Origin: Rhodospirillales bacterium 70-18
GTDB lineage: Bacteria > Pseudomonadota > Alphaproteobacteria > Acetobacterales > Acetobacteraceae
Direction of reading: 5' to 3'
NCBI GenBank assembly: GCA_001899585.1
Contig: MKWE01000019.1
Location: 63,072-127,071, forward strand
Length of the DNA: 64,000 nt
Shown here: one piece after another, positions 14,813 to 23,370 of the stretch
Layout: each line of letters begins with the position of its first letter
Position numbering within the stretch: position 1 is the stretch's first letter
Translations under genes and position numbers: made by a program
Notes under the pieces: generated by a model
The model's input: only the letters and a program-made list of their open reading frames with translations
Databases searched by the model: none
What the model was told of the DNA's origin: nothing

Positions 14813-16090
14813 CTACGCCCGCGGCAGCAGCTTCTGCACCTGCGCCGTCATATCCGCCAGCACCTGCTCCGGCGTCGCCCGCTGCTCGACGATGCGGGCC
14901 AGATTGTCCACGATGGTCTGGGTGATGCGCACCCCGTTGCTGCCCGGGAAGGCGTACCAGGGCTGCATCAGCGGAATCTGCTCCTCGGCCGGGCGGAACA
15001 GCGGGTTTTCGCGGTAGAACGCGCCGAGATAGCGGTCGTCATGCAGCGTCAGCGTGTTGCTGGGCACATAGCCGGTGCCGCGTACCATGATGGTCTGCCC
15101 CACCGGCCCGGCGGCGAAGCGCATGAACGCCCAGGCGGCCTGCTGGCGGGCCGGGTCCTTGGTCAGCATCACCACCGCGTTGCCGCCGGTCGGCAGCTTG
15201 CCGCCGGGGGTGATGATCGGCATGCGCGTGGTGCGCAGTTCCACCTGCGGGCCGATCGACTTCTGGAACTGGCCGATATAGGCGGTGGTGCCCATGATGA
15301 TGCCGAGCTTGCCGGCATAGAAGGCCTGGAACGCGGCCTCGGAGGTCAGCGGCGGCATCTTGCCCACCTTGACCATGCGGTCCAGCAGTTGCAGCGCGTG
15401 CAGGCCAGGCTGGCCGAAATCCACCTTGGTCTCGTCGGCGCTCAGCATGTGGCCGCCATAGCCGTAGAGCAGGGCGGAGAACATCCAGTCATCGCCCGGC
15501 CAGCGGTAATGCATGCTGCTGATGCCGTCGCCCAGGGCGGCGATCCTGGCGGCCAGGGCCAGCACGCCGTCCCAGTCGGTGGGAAACTTATCGGGGTCGC
15601 CGCCGGCCCGGCGCACCAGGTTGGCGTTGTAGTAGCAGATCGGGTTGCTGGCCGAGAAGGTCAGGCCGGTCTGCTTGGCGCCCACCTGCGCGAGGGCGAG
15701 AATGCCCGGGGTCCAGCCGGCCTTGGCGGGGTCGCCGTCCTTGGCCAGCAACGGCGCCACGTCCACCACGATGTCGCGCTCGGCCAGGAAGCGCAGGCGG
15801 TTCAGGCCCTGGAAGCTGATATCCGGCAGCCCGCCGGTGGCGGCCTGGCGGATCACCTGCTGCAACCCGTCCTCATAGGTGGGCGAGGGCGCCGGGAAGC
15901 GCACGGTGATGCCGGGGTTCTCCTTCTGGAAGGCGACGGCCAGCTTGTCCATCACGTCCTTGAAGAAGGACGGCATGGGGTAGTGCACCGACAGCTCGGT
16001 GGCGGCCAGCGCGCCGCGCGACAGGAACGGCATGGCCAGAGGGGCGGCGGCCAGCGGGGTGGCCAGCAGCAGGCGACGGGTCAGTTTCAT
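14813..16090 (-). CDS. ugpB: ABC transporter substrate-binding protein, UgpB-like
   Basis: Periplasmic receptor of family 1 (425 residues) for a Ugp-type importer of glycerol-3-phosphate or glycerophosphodiesters. The N-terminus is a signal with a twin-arginine flavour (TRRLLLATPLAAAPLAMPF, cleavage near ALA). UgpB-like features include VHYPMPSFFKDVMDKLA, KENPGITVRF and the late GNAVVMLTKDPARQQAAW. It is the last gene of a five-gene minus-strand operon, 17 bases after ugpE, followed by a GC-rich hairpin element. The exact ligand is inferred from family and operon. Confidence 0.85.
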   Translation of the reverse strand: MKLTRRLLLATPLAAAPLAMPFLSRGALAATELSVHYPMPSFFKDVMDKLAVAFQKENPGITVRFPAPSPTYEDGLQQVIRQAATGGLPDISFQGLNRLRFLAERDIVVDVAPLLAKDGDPAKAGWTPGILALAQVGAKQTGLTFSASNPICYYNANLVRRAGGDPDKFPTDWDGVLALAARIAALGDGISSMHYRWPGDDWMFSALLYGYGGHMLSADETKVDFGQPGLHALQLLDRMVKVGKMPPLTSEAAFQAFYAGKLGIIMGTTAYIGQFQKSIGPQVELRTTRMPIITPGGKLPTGGNAVVMLTKDPARQQAAWAFMRFAAGPVGQTIMVRGTGYVPSNTLTLHDDRYLGAFYRENPLFRPAEEQIPLMQPWYAFPGSNGVRITQTIVDNLARIVEQRATPEQVLADMTAQVQKLLPRA

Positions 16091-16107
16091 CGTGGATTCC
16101 TAGAAGG

Positions 16108-16950
16108 TTAACCTTTGAGGCCGGCGGTGGCGACGCCCTGGATGAAGCGGCGCTGCGCCAGCAGGAAGGCGGCGACCATGGGCAGCGTGGTGATCACGCT
16201 GGCGGCCATCAGCGCGCCGATGTCGTTGCCGCCCTCCTGCGAGCGGAAGAACAGGACCCCCAGCGCCGGGGTGGCCATGGACTGGCGCTGGATGACGATC
16301 AGCGGCCAGAACAGGTCGTTCCAATGCGCGACCACGCTGAAGGTGGCGAAGGCGGTGGCGGTCGGCCAGGCATTGGGCAGGATCACCCGCCAGACGATGG
16401 CAAGCTCGCCCATGCCGTCCAGCCGAGCGGCCTGGATCAGCTCGTCCGGCAGCGCCTTGAACGCCTGGCGGAACATGAAGATGGCGAACACCGAGATGGC
16501 GAAGGGCGCGGTCAGCGCGGTGAAGCTGTCCAGCAGGCCGAGCTTGGCGAAGGCCACGTACAGCGGCAGCGCCGGCACATGGGCGGGGATCAGCAGGCCC
16601 AGCAGCACCAGCGCGAACACCAGCCCCCGGCCGGGCCAGCGCAGCTTGGCCAGCGCATAGGCGCAGGGCACCGCGAACAGCAGCTGGAAGAACAGCACGA
16701 TCGCGCAGACGATCGCGCCGTTCAGCAGGAAGCGCAGCAGCGGCACGGCGGTCAGCGCCTTGTGGTAGTTCTCCCAGCCGTAGAAATGCCGCGGCCACAG
16801 GTTCAGCGACGCCTGGAATATCTCCCCGCCGGGCTTCACCGAGGCGGAGAGCATGAACAGGTAGGGCGCCAGCACCACCAGGGCGGCCAGGCTCAGCACC
16901 GCCAGCCGCGGCGCGTCGGCCAGCAGGGAGCGGGTCGGGGCGGTGTTCAT
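16108..16950 (-). CDS. ugpE: ABC transporter permease, UgpE/MalG-like
   Basis: 280-residue inner-membrane permease of the binding-protein-dependent type. It has six hydrophobic segments, starting LAVLSLAALVVLAPYLFMLSA, and the EAA loop for ATPase contact reads ELIQAARLDGMGELAIVWR. The ATG overlaps the stop of the preceding permease as ATGA, so the two are translationally coupled. The pair forms the heterodimeric channel of the importer. Confidence 0.93.
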   Translation of the reverse strand: MNTAPTRSLLADAPRLAVLSLAALVVLAPYLFMLSASVKPGGEIFQASLNLWPRHFYGWENYHKALTAVPLLRFLLNGAIVCAIVLFFQLLFAVPCAYALAKLRWPGRGLVFALVLLGLLIPAHVPALPLYVAFAKLGLLDSFTALTAPFAISVFAIFMFRQAFKALPDELIQAARLDGMGELAIVWRVILPNAWPTATAFATFSVVAHWNDLFWPLIVIQRQSMATPALGVLFFRSQEGGNDIGALMAASVITTLPMVAAFLLAQRRFIQGVATAGLKG

Positions 16951-17885
16951 TGGTAATGCACCCGGCGCTCCAGCACCCGCGTTTGCAGCAGCACCAGCCC
17001 CAGCACCACCACCAGGAACACCACGGTGATCGCGGCCGAATAGCCGATGCGGAAATAGGTGAAGCCTTCCAGGTACATCTCGTGCAGCAGCACCTCGCTG
17101 GCCTTGTTCGGCCCGCCCTGGGTCAGCGTCGCCACCGTGTCGAACACGCGCAGGCAGCGAATGGCGGTGATGGTCACCACGAACAGCGTGGTCGGGCCGA
17201 GCATCGGCCAGGTGACCAGCCAGAACCGGTCCCAGCCGCGCCGCGCGCCATCGGTCTCGGCGGCGGCGCGCAGTTCCGGCGGAATCGCGGTCAGCCCGGC
17301 CAGGAACAGCACCACCACGTAGCCCAGGTTCTCCCACACGCCGATCATGCACAGCGAGGTCAGCACCCAGTCCGAGGAGCCGAGCCAGTTGACGGGCGCG
17401 ATGCCGAAGGCGGCCAGCGCCCGGTTCAGCGGCCCGATGGTGGGGTGCAGCAGGTATTCCCAGGCGGTGGCCATCGACACCAGCAAGGAGACCACCGGCA
17501 GGAAGAACACGGCGCGGAAAAAGGCCCGCCCGCGCGTGCCGCCCTCGATCAGCAGGGCGAGGCCCAGCCCCAGCGCCACCGACAGCGGCAGCACCGCGGC
17601 CACGTAGACCAGCGTGTTGCGCAGCGCGATGCGAAAGCCGGGGTCGCCGAGCAGTTCGGCGTAGTTGGCCAGCCCGATCCAGCGCAGCGGCGGGCCGCCC
17701 AGCTCCATGTCGGTCAGCGACAGCACCAGCAGGGCGGCGGTGGGCAGCAGCAGCAGCAGCGTCAGCGCCAGCACCGCGGGGCCGGCCAGCAGCAGCCCGG
17801 CCATCGCCTCGGGATGCAGCCGCCACGGCAGGCGGGATTGAAGGCGCGGTTCCAGCGCGGCCGGCAGCCGCGCGGCCTCAGACAT
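16947..17885 (-). CDS. ugpA: ABC transporter permease, UgpA/MalF-like
   Basis: 312-residue inner-membrane permease. Six hydrophobic segments include LLLAGPAVLALTLLLLLPTAA and VVFLVVVLGLVLLQTRVL; the EAA loop is ELRAAAETDGARRGWDRFW. The chosen ATG at 17885 overlaps the ATPase stop by 8 bases; an ATG six codons upstream (17903) would overlap by 26. It works with UgpE and the UgpC-like ATPase. Confidence 0.92.
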   Translation of the reverse strand: MSEAARLPAALEPRLQSRLPWRLHPEAMAGLLLAGPAVLALTLLLLLPTAALLVLSLTDMELGGPPLRWIGLANYAELLGDPGFRIALRNTLVYVAAVLPLSVALGLGLALLIEGGTRGRAFFRAVFFLPVVSLLVSMATAWEYLLHPTIGPLNRALAAFGIAPVNWLGSSDWVLTSLCMIGVWENLGYVVVLFLAGLTAIPPELRAAAETDGARRGWDRFWLVTWPMLGPTTLFVVTITAIRCLRVFDTVATLTQGGPNKASEVLLHEMYLEGFTYFRIGYSAAITVVFLVVVLGLVLLQTRVLERRVHYQ

Positions 17886-19008
17886 GCGCCATGGCGCGCG
17901 CATGCGCCAGCCGCGCGCCCTCGGCGGTGAACAGCAGCGCGGCGGGCCAGTCCGCCTCGAAGCGCACCGCTTCGCCGGGGCGCAGCCCGTCGGCGGCGGC
18001 GGCCGGCACGCGCGCCACCAGGGGGGTGGCGCCGCAGCGCGTATGCAACAGGCTGTCCGCGCCGAGCGATTCCAGGTGCTCCACCGCCGCGAACAGCGGC
18101 CCGGCGGGGGTCAGCCGCAGCGTCTCCGGCCGCAGGCCCACCGTCACCCCGGTGCCGTCGGCGGCGGCCGGGTGCACCGGCAGGCGCAGCCCCTCCACCA
18201 CCACCCGGCCCTCGTCCACCGTGCCGGGCAGGGTGTTGATGCGCGGGCTGCCGAGAAACTGCGCCACCGCCAGGCTGGCCGGGTCGTCGTACATCGTGCG
18301 CGGCTTGCCGATCTGCAGGATGCGCCCGGCCTGCATCAGCGCCACCCGGTCGGACATGGTCATCGCCTCGACCTGGTCGTGGGTGACATAGACGGTGGTG
18401 ACGCCGGCGCGGCGGTGCAGCTGCACGATCTCCTTGCGGGTGCGCGCGCGCAGTTCGGCGTCCAGGTTGCTGAGCGGTTCGTCCATCAGGAAGGCGGCCG
18501 GGTGGCGCACCACGGCGCGGCCCAGCGCCACCCGCTGCCGCTGCCCGCCCGACAACTGGCCGGGCCGGCGGTCGAGCAGGTGGCCGATCGCCAGCATGTC
18601 GGCGGCCTGGCGCACGTCGTCCATGATGCCGCGCCGCGCCGCCGCCTGGCCGGGCGACAGGTGGCGCAGCAGCGGCAGCCGGCCCAGCACCGACAGCCGG
18701 CGCATCGCCAGCGGCACCGCCATGTTCTGCGCCACCGTCAGATGCGGGTAGAGCGCGTAGTTCTGGAACACCATCGCCACGTCCCGGTCCGCCGGGCGCA
18801 GCCGCGTCACGTCCTGCCCGCCGATCGACACGCGCCCGGCATCGGCCTGCTCCAGCCCGGCGATGATGCGCAGCAGCGTGGTCTTGCCGCAGCCGGAAGG
18901 GCCGACCAGGGAGAGGAACTCGCCCTGCGCCAGGTCCAGGCTGATGTCGTGCAGGATGGCGGCGCCGCCGAAGCTCTTGCGCACGCCCTCGATGGAGATT
19001 CCGGCCAT
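17878..19008 (-). CDS. ugpC: ABC transporter ATP-binding protein, UgpC/MalK-like
   Basis: 376-residue ATPase of the importer. Motifs in order: Walker A GPSGCGKTT (~37), Q-loop AMVFQNYALYP, signature LSGGQRQRVALGRA, Walker B AAFLMDEPLSNLDAEL, H-loop VYVTHDQVEAMT, then a C-terminal TOBE region (GVTVGLRPETLRL). An insertion of ~25 residues between Q-loop and signature (SVLGRLPLLRHLSPGQAAA) is longer than in typical UgpC. The gene starts 3 bases after the phosphoesterase stop. Confidence 0.94.
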   Translation of the reverse strand: MAGISIEGVRKSFGGAAILHDISLDLAQGEFLSLVGPSGCGKTTLLRIIAGLEQADAGRVSIGGQDVTRLRPADRDVAMVFQNYALYPHLTVAQNMAVPLAMRRLSVLGRLPLLRHLSPGQAAARRGIMDDVRQAADMLAIGHLLDRRPGQLSGGQRQRVALGRAVVRHPAAFLMDEPLSNLDAELRARTRKEIVQLHRRAGVTTVYVTHDQVEAMTMSDRVALMQAGRILQIGKPRTMYDDPASLAVAQFLGSPRINTLPGTVDEGRVVVEGLRLPVHPAAADGTGVTVGLRPETLRLTPAGPLFAAVEHLESLGADSLLHTRCGATPLVARVPAAAADGLRPGEAVRFEADWPAALLFTAEGARLAHARAMAHV

Positions 19009-19011
19009 AAT

Positions 19012-19836
19012 TCAGGCCGCCGGCGGATAGGTGTGGGCGCGGATCTCGTGGATGAACGGCCGGTCCATGCCTTCCGGCTCCAGCAGCGTGGTCTCCACCG
19101 CGTCGTCGCCGAAGCGGTGCAGCAGCACGGCGCAGGGCCGGTTGCCCGGCAGGCCGGGCTGCTCGTCCGGCGCCACCACGAAGGCGGTGGAGGGCGCCCA
19201 GGCATAGCGCACCGGGCCGCGCGTGGCCTCGTGGTGCACGTGCAGGTGGCCGGAGGCGACCAGCCGCAGGTTCGGGTGCGCCATCACCGGGCGCAGCGGC
19301 GCGCGGGCGAAGGGCGGCACGGACCAGTAGTCGAACCCGGTCTCGTCCGGGTCGGCGGCGAAGAACGGCTTGTGGATGAACACCGCCAGCCGCCGTTCGC
19401 CCAGCGTGGCCAGCGCCTCGGCGATCATGGCGGCCTGGTCCTGCTCCTCGGCGTGCGCGCCCATCACCTGGCTGTTCAGGCCGAGCAGGCGCCAGCCCGG
19501 CTGGTCCAGCACCCAGCGGTCGGCCCCCATGGCGCGGCGGAACCGGCCCAGCCGCGCGTCGTTGACCGGCTGGCGCGGCGCCCGTTCGGGGTGGTCGCCC
19601 ACGTCGTGATTGCCGGGCACCGCGTGGACGGGGGCGGACAGGCGGGCGAACTGGGCCTGCGCCAGCGCCATGTCCGCGTCCTGGTCGGCGCCGTCCAGGC
19701 TCACATCGCCGGTGGCGATGACGAGGTCGGGCCGGACCGTGTCCATCGCCTGGACGACGCGGTCGAAATTGGCGCGCAGCAACTGGGTGCGGGCGCCGAG
19801 ATGGGTATCGGAGATCTGTGCGACGGTGAATGCCAT
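19012..19836 (-). CDS. Metallophosphoesterase (CpdA/GpdQ-like)
   Basis: 274-residue cytoplasmic calcineurin-like phosphoesterase. Dinuclear metal motifs: D-T-H in AQISDTHLGA (res ~10), GD in IATGDVSLDGADQD, GNHD in VPGNHDVGDH, and the C-terminal ASGHLHVHHEA. It is first in the Ugp-like operon, and so could hydrolyse the imported glycerophosphodiester to glycerol-3-phosphate plus alcohol, the job UgpQ (a GDPD-fold enzyme) does in enterobacteria (inference). It could instead act on cyclic nucleotides. Confidence 0.88.
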   Translation of the reverse strand: MAFTVAQISDTHLGARTQLLRANFDRVVQAMDTVRPDLVIATGDVSLDGADQDADMALAQAQFARLSAPVHAVPGNHDVGDHPERAPRQPVNDARLGRFRRAMGADRWVLDQPGWRLLGLNSQVMGAHAEEQDQAAMIAEALATLGERRLAVFIHKPFFAADPDETGFDYWSVPPFARAPLRPVMAHPNLRLVASGHLHVHHEATRGPVRYAWAPSTAFVVAPDEQPGLPGNRPCAVLLHRFGDDAVETTLLEPEGMDRPFIHEIRAHTYPPAA

Positions 19837-19912
19837 GCGCGCCTATCTAGGCGGCGGCGATGACCGGGCGATGACGGGTGTGCGATAGTTTGGTGTCAGG
19901 CGAAGGGAAGGA

Positions 19913-20015
19913 AGCCTTTTTTTGTGCACAAAAAGAAGCAAAAAAACCCTGTCCGCTTAGGGATTCAGCCCCAGGGAATGAAAGTTTTTGGGTTCTTTTT
20001 TTCAAAAAAGAACCC
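19913..20015. repeat. Triple-hairpin dispersed element, copy B
   Basis: Left palindrome CCTTTTTTTGT-GC-ACAAAAAGAAG (imperfect), a GC core, and the right palindrome GGGTTCTTTTTTT with CAAAAAAGAACCC (19990-20015). It sits 12 bases after the stop of the ankyrin-protein gene on the minus strand and upstream of the phosphoesterase gene. Confidence 0.75.
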
Positions 20016-20027
20016 GTTTTTCCGCCC

Positions 20028-20660
20028 TCAGCGCGTCGCCGCCCCAAACCCCAGGAACCCCGCCGACGGCCGCGGCGTGCCCGGGTCGCTCACCAGCACG
20101 CGCGGCGGCGGCGCCGGCATCGGGCGCATGGGCGCCGGGGCGGGGCGGGCGGCGGCGAACTTCACCGGGGGCGCGGCGGCGGCCTTGGCGGGGGCGCCCG
20201 GGGTGGGTGCGGGGGGGGCGCCGCGCATGGACAGCAGCATGAAGGTGATGTCGTTGCGGCCCAGGTCCACCGACAGGTCGGTGGGGGTCAGGCCGAGGAC
20301 GTTGTGGGCATCCAGCTCCGCGCCACGGGCCAGCGCCTCGCGCGCGGCGGCGATGTCGCCGCGGTTGATGGCGTCGAACAGCGCCTCGTTCGGCTTCATG
20401 TCCGAGGGGTCGCGCTGCAGCGGCGCCACCGGGCGGGCGCTGGTGTGCGAGCCGGGCAGGGCCGGGGGCTGTACCTTGGGGGCGAAGATGGCGTTGGGGT
20501 CGGCGCCGGAGCTGATGCCGCCGCTGGGGCCGTTCTGCATCGCCTGGCCGACGATGCCGCCCATCTGGGCGTGCGCGTGCCCCGCCACCAGCAGGGCGGC
20601 CAGGGCGGCGACGGCCGGCGCGGATCGGCGCGCCAGGGAAATGATGCGTGTCATCCGCAT
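20028..20660 (-). CDS. Secreted proline/alanine-rich protein with an ankyrin-like repeat pair
   Basis: 210-residue protein. A Sec signal peptide (SAPAVAALAALLVAGHAHA, cleavage after AHA at ~31) leads to a low-complexity stretch. Residues ~90-145 hold one to two ankyrin-like units (NEALFDAINRGDIAAAREAL and NVLGLTPTDLSVDLGRNDIT). A Pro/Ala-rich tail (APAPMRPMPAPPPR) and a short GFLGFG end follow. The ankyrin part probably mediates protein binding in the periplasm. GAGG lies six bases before the start at 20660. Function unknown. Confidence 0.85.
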   Translation of the reverse strand: MRMTRIISLARRSAPAVAALAALLVAGHAHAQMGGIVGQAMQNGPSGGISSGADPNAIFAPKVQPPALPGSHTSARPVAPLQRDPSDMKPNEALFDAINRGDIAAAREALARGAELDAHNVLGLTPTDLSVDLGRNDITFMLLSMRGAPPAPTPGAPAKAAAAPPVKFAAARPAPAPMRPMPAPPPRVLVSDPGTPRPSAGFLGFGAATR

Positions 20661-20668
20661 ACCCTACC

Positions 20669-21064
20669 TCAAATACGGTTGAGCCACCAGAACCCGGCGT
20701 TGAGCCAGGTGGCGTAGCAGGTCCAGAGCAGATAGGGCACCAGCAATGCGGCGGCCATGGGGCGCAGTTGGCCGAAGGCGCGCAGCGTCAGCCCGATCAG
20801 CACCACCAGCGGCAGGATCACCGCCAGCCCCAGCGCCGGGCTGTGCAGGCCGAAGAAGGCCGGGGTCCAGAGCGCGTTGGCCAGCAGCTGCCAGCCCCAC
20901 AGCCGCAGCGCCGCCCGCTTGGCCACCGACATATGCGCCGGCAGCCGCCAGACCAGCCAGCCGGCGGTGCCGACCATCACGTAAAGCGTGGTCCAGACCG
21001 GCGCGAACACCCAGTTGGGCGGCGTGCCCGGCGGCGTGGCCAGCGTGAGGTACCAGCCGCGCAC
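20669..21064 (-). CDS. tspO: TspO/MBR family membrane protein (N-terminus uncertain)
   Basis: Tryptophan-rich sensory protein with five membrane helices, binding porphyrin-like ligands. From the GTG at 21064 the 131 residues cover helices 2-5 with family motifs WYLTLATPPGTPPNWVFAPV, LANALWTPAFFGLHSPALG and LLWTCYATWLNAGFWWLN. The same frame is open to 21191 and upstream encodes a clear first helix (TALALVGFIGLCLLVGASGA), but it contains no ATG, GTG or TTG there. An ATG at 21165 and a GTG at 21180 are one frame away. The gene is therefore frameshifted near its start, mis-sequenced, or uses a rare start. The coordinates give only the part with a normal start. Confidence 0.7.
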   Translation of the reverse strand: MRGWYLTLATPPGTPPNWVFAPVWTTLYVMVGTAGWLVWRLPAHMSVAKRAALRLWGWQLLANALWTPAFFGLHSPALGLAVILPLVVLIGLTLRAFGQLRPMAAALLVPYLLWTCYATWLNAGFWWLNRI

Positions 21065-21219
21065 CGCCTGCGCCGTCAGCCCCGCGCCGGAGGCGCCGAC
21101 CAGCAGGCACAGGCCGATGAAGCCGACCAGGGCGAGGGCGGTGGACCGCCGGAGGAAGCCGTCATGGATCTGGAAGGCACGTACTCCCGTTCAGGCGAAA
21201 GGCCGAGGGAGGCATATGG

Positions 21220-23355
21220 TCATCGCCCCTCCCGCCGCCAAGCCAGCAATGCCAGGCCGAGCAGCAGCGGCAGCGCCAGCCAGGCCGGCAGCAGCGGCAG
21301 GGCGGCGATGCCGGTGACCAGGTGGTCGTGGCGGCGTTGCAGGCCGATCCAGCCGGCGCCGCTGCTGCCGCGCCCCGGCTCGGTGCGGCGCAGCGCGGGG
21401 GCGCCGCCGCGCAGGGCGGGGTCGGCCAGCCAGTGCACGCTGCCGCCGGAGGCGCGCACCAGCGCGGCCAGCTTGCCGGCGCTGGCGCGCAGATCGGCGA
21501 TTTCCGCCGGGTTGGCCACGCCGGAGGCGGCATAGGCGGTGCGCACCCCGTCGGTGGCCTGCCACACGCCGGGCAGGCTGGCCGGCATGGCGCCGGCGGC
21601 GTGGCCGGGGCCGATCTGGCGCAGCGACAGCGTGCTCTGGTGGCCGTCCGGGTCGGTGACGGCCACCGGGGGGGCGGGCGTCTCCTCGGTGGTGCGGCGG
21701 TCGATCGCGAGGCGGTTGGCCTGGATGGTGGCGCGCAGGGTGTTCTCGTCCAGCTCCGGCTCCTTCATCAGCCAGTGCGCGACGCGGCGGAGCAGTTCGG
21801 CCTGCGGCCCGCCGCCCTGGTGGCCGCGCGACCACAGCCAGATCTGGTCGGACAGCAGCAGCGCCACCCGGCCGCGACCGACATGGTTCAGGATCAGCAG
21901 CGGCGACTCGCCGCCGTTGCCGTCCGGGGCGGCCATCAGCACGTCGCCCTGCACGCCGGCCGGCACGATGCGGCGGTACCAGCTTCCCCAGGTGGGCGGC
22001 TTGCCCGGGGTCCAGCCCGGCAGCCCCTCGGTGACCGGGTGGCGGGCGCCGAGCGGGGTGAGCAGCGGGCGGAACGGCGCGTCCACCACCCCGGCGCTGC
22101 CGCCCAGCGCCGCCGGGCGGGCCGGCAGCACGTCGGCCAGCGGGCTTGCCGCCAGCGAGGCGGGGGAGGCGAATTCCGGCCCCGCGCTCATCAGCAGCGC
22201 GCCGCCCGCGCGCACGTAGTCGGCGATGTTGCGCAGGTACAGCGCCGGCAGCAGGCCGCGATTGGCGAAGCGGTCCAGGATGATGAGGTCGAAATCGTTG
22301 ATCTTCACCTGGAACAGCTCGCGCACCGGGAAGGCGATCAGCGCCAGCTCGTTCAGCGGCGTCAGGTCGTCCTTTTCCGGCGGGCGCAGGATGGTGAAAT
22401 GCACCAGGTCCACCGCCGGGTCGGATTTCAGCAGCCGCCGCCAGGTGCGCTCGCCGATATGCGGCTCGCCGGAGACCAGCAGCACGCGCAGCCGGTCGCG
22501 CACGCCGTTGATGGAGACCACGGCGCGGTTGTTCAGCAGGCTGACCTCGCCGGGCAGCGGGTCGGCGGTGAGTTCCACCACGGTGGGGCCGCCACGGGTG
22601 ATCGGCACCTGCACGGTCTGCTCGGTGCCCAGGGGCACCCGCTCGATGCGCGGCGGCTCGCCGTCGCGCCGGATGGTCAGCCGCGCGGTGGCGCCGTAGG
22701 CCAGCCCGTTATGCGGCACGCCGAGGTCTTCCACCGCCAGCCGCAGGGTGACGGTCTTGCCGACGATGCCGTAGCTGGGCGCGTCGATCAGGCGGATGCG
22801 CCGGTCGGTCTGCTCACCGGCGGCGGGCAGCAGCACGTGCAGCGGCGCGCCGCCGGGGGGTGTGGCCGGGATGTCGTGCACCTGCCCGTCGGTGATGGCG
22901 ACGATGCCGGCCAGCCGGGCGCGCGGGATGTCGGCCAGGGCGCGGTCGATGGCGGCGAACAGGCGGGTGCCCTCGCTGCCCGCCTCGGGCACCGTGATGG
23001 TGCGCAGCTCCAGGTCCTTGATGCCGCCGGCCTCGGCCTCGATGCGGGCGCGGGCGGTCTCGGCCAGCTTCGCGCGGTCGGCGACGCCCATGCTGGCCGA
23101 CTGGTCCACCACCAGCAGGCCGATATCGGGCAGGGTCTCGCGGGTTTCCTCCACCAGGCGCGGGCCGGAGAGCCACAGCAGCAGGGCGGCGAAGGCCAGG
23201 AAGCGCCACGCCACGCCGCGCGCGCCGCGCCACAGCGCGGTGGCCAGGGCGGCGGCGCACAGCAGCGCCAGGGCGGCCAGCAGCCACCACGGCAGCGCCG
23301 GGGCGAAGCGCAGGGCGGCGATGGCGTGCTCGGTGAAGGCGGAGAGCGGGTGCAT
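21220..23355 (-). CDS. Large membrane protein with vWA-like and glutamine-amidotransferase-like regions
   Basis: 711-residue protein of the alphaproteobacterial moxR operon, where it is the fourth gene. Two N-terminal helices (WWLLAALALLCAAALATALW, then WRFLAFAALLLWLSG) are followed by a vWA-like segment with a MIDAS-type LLVVDQSASMG. A long beta-rich periplasmic region includes RLRVLLVSGEPHIGERTWRR, like the class I amidotransferase fold. A C-terminal helix (LPLLPAWLALPLLLGLALLA) ends in RREGR. It probably acts with the MoxR ATPase in assembling or maturing envelope or metal-containing proteins (family inference). Confidence 0.85.
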   Translation of the reverse strand: MHPLSAFTEHAIAALRFAPALPWWLLAALALLCAAALATALWRGARGVAWRFLAFAALLLWLSGPRLVEETRETLPDIGLLVVDQSASMGVADRAKLAETARARIEAEAGGIKDLELRTITVPEAGSEGTRLFAAIDRALADIPRARLAGIVAITDGQVHDIPATPPGGAPLHVLLPAAGEQTDRRIRLIDAPSYGIVGKTVTLRLAVEDLGVPHNGLAYGATARLTIRRDGEPPRIERVPLGTEQTVQVPITRGGPTVVELTADPLPGEVSLLNNRAVVSINGVRDRLRVLLVSGEPHIGERTWRRLLKSDPAVDLVHFTILRPPEKDDLTPLNELALIAFPVRELFQVKINDFDLIILDRFANRGLLPALYLRNIADYVRAGGALLMSAGPEFASPASLAASPLADVLPARPAALGGSAGVVDAPFRPLLTPLGARHPVTEGLPGWTPGKPPTWGSWYRRIVPAGVQGDVLMAAPDGNGGESPLLILNHVGRGRVALLLSDQIWLWSRGHQGGGPQAELLRRVAHWLMKEPELDENTLRATIQANRLAIDRRTTEETPAPPVAVTDPDGHQSTLSLRQIGPGHAAGAMPASLPGVWQATDGVRTAYAASGVANPAEIADLRASAGKLAALVRASGGSVHWLADPALRGGAPALRRTEPGRGSSGAGWIGLQRRHDHLVTGIAALPLLPAWLALPLLLGLALLAWRREGR

Positions 23356-23370
23356 GCTATTGGCCCGACA

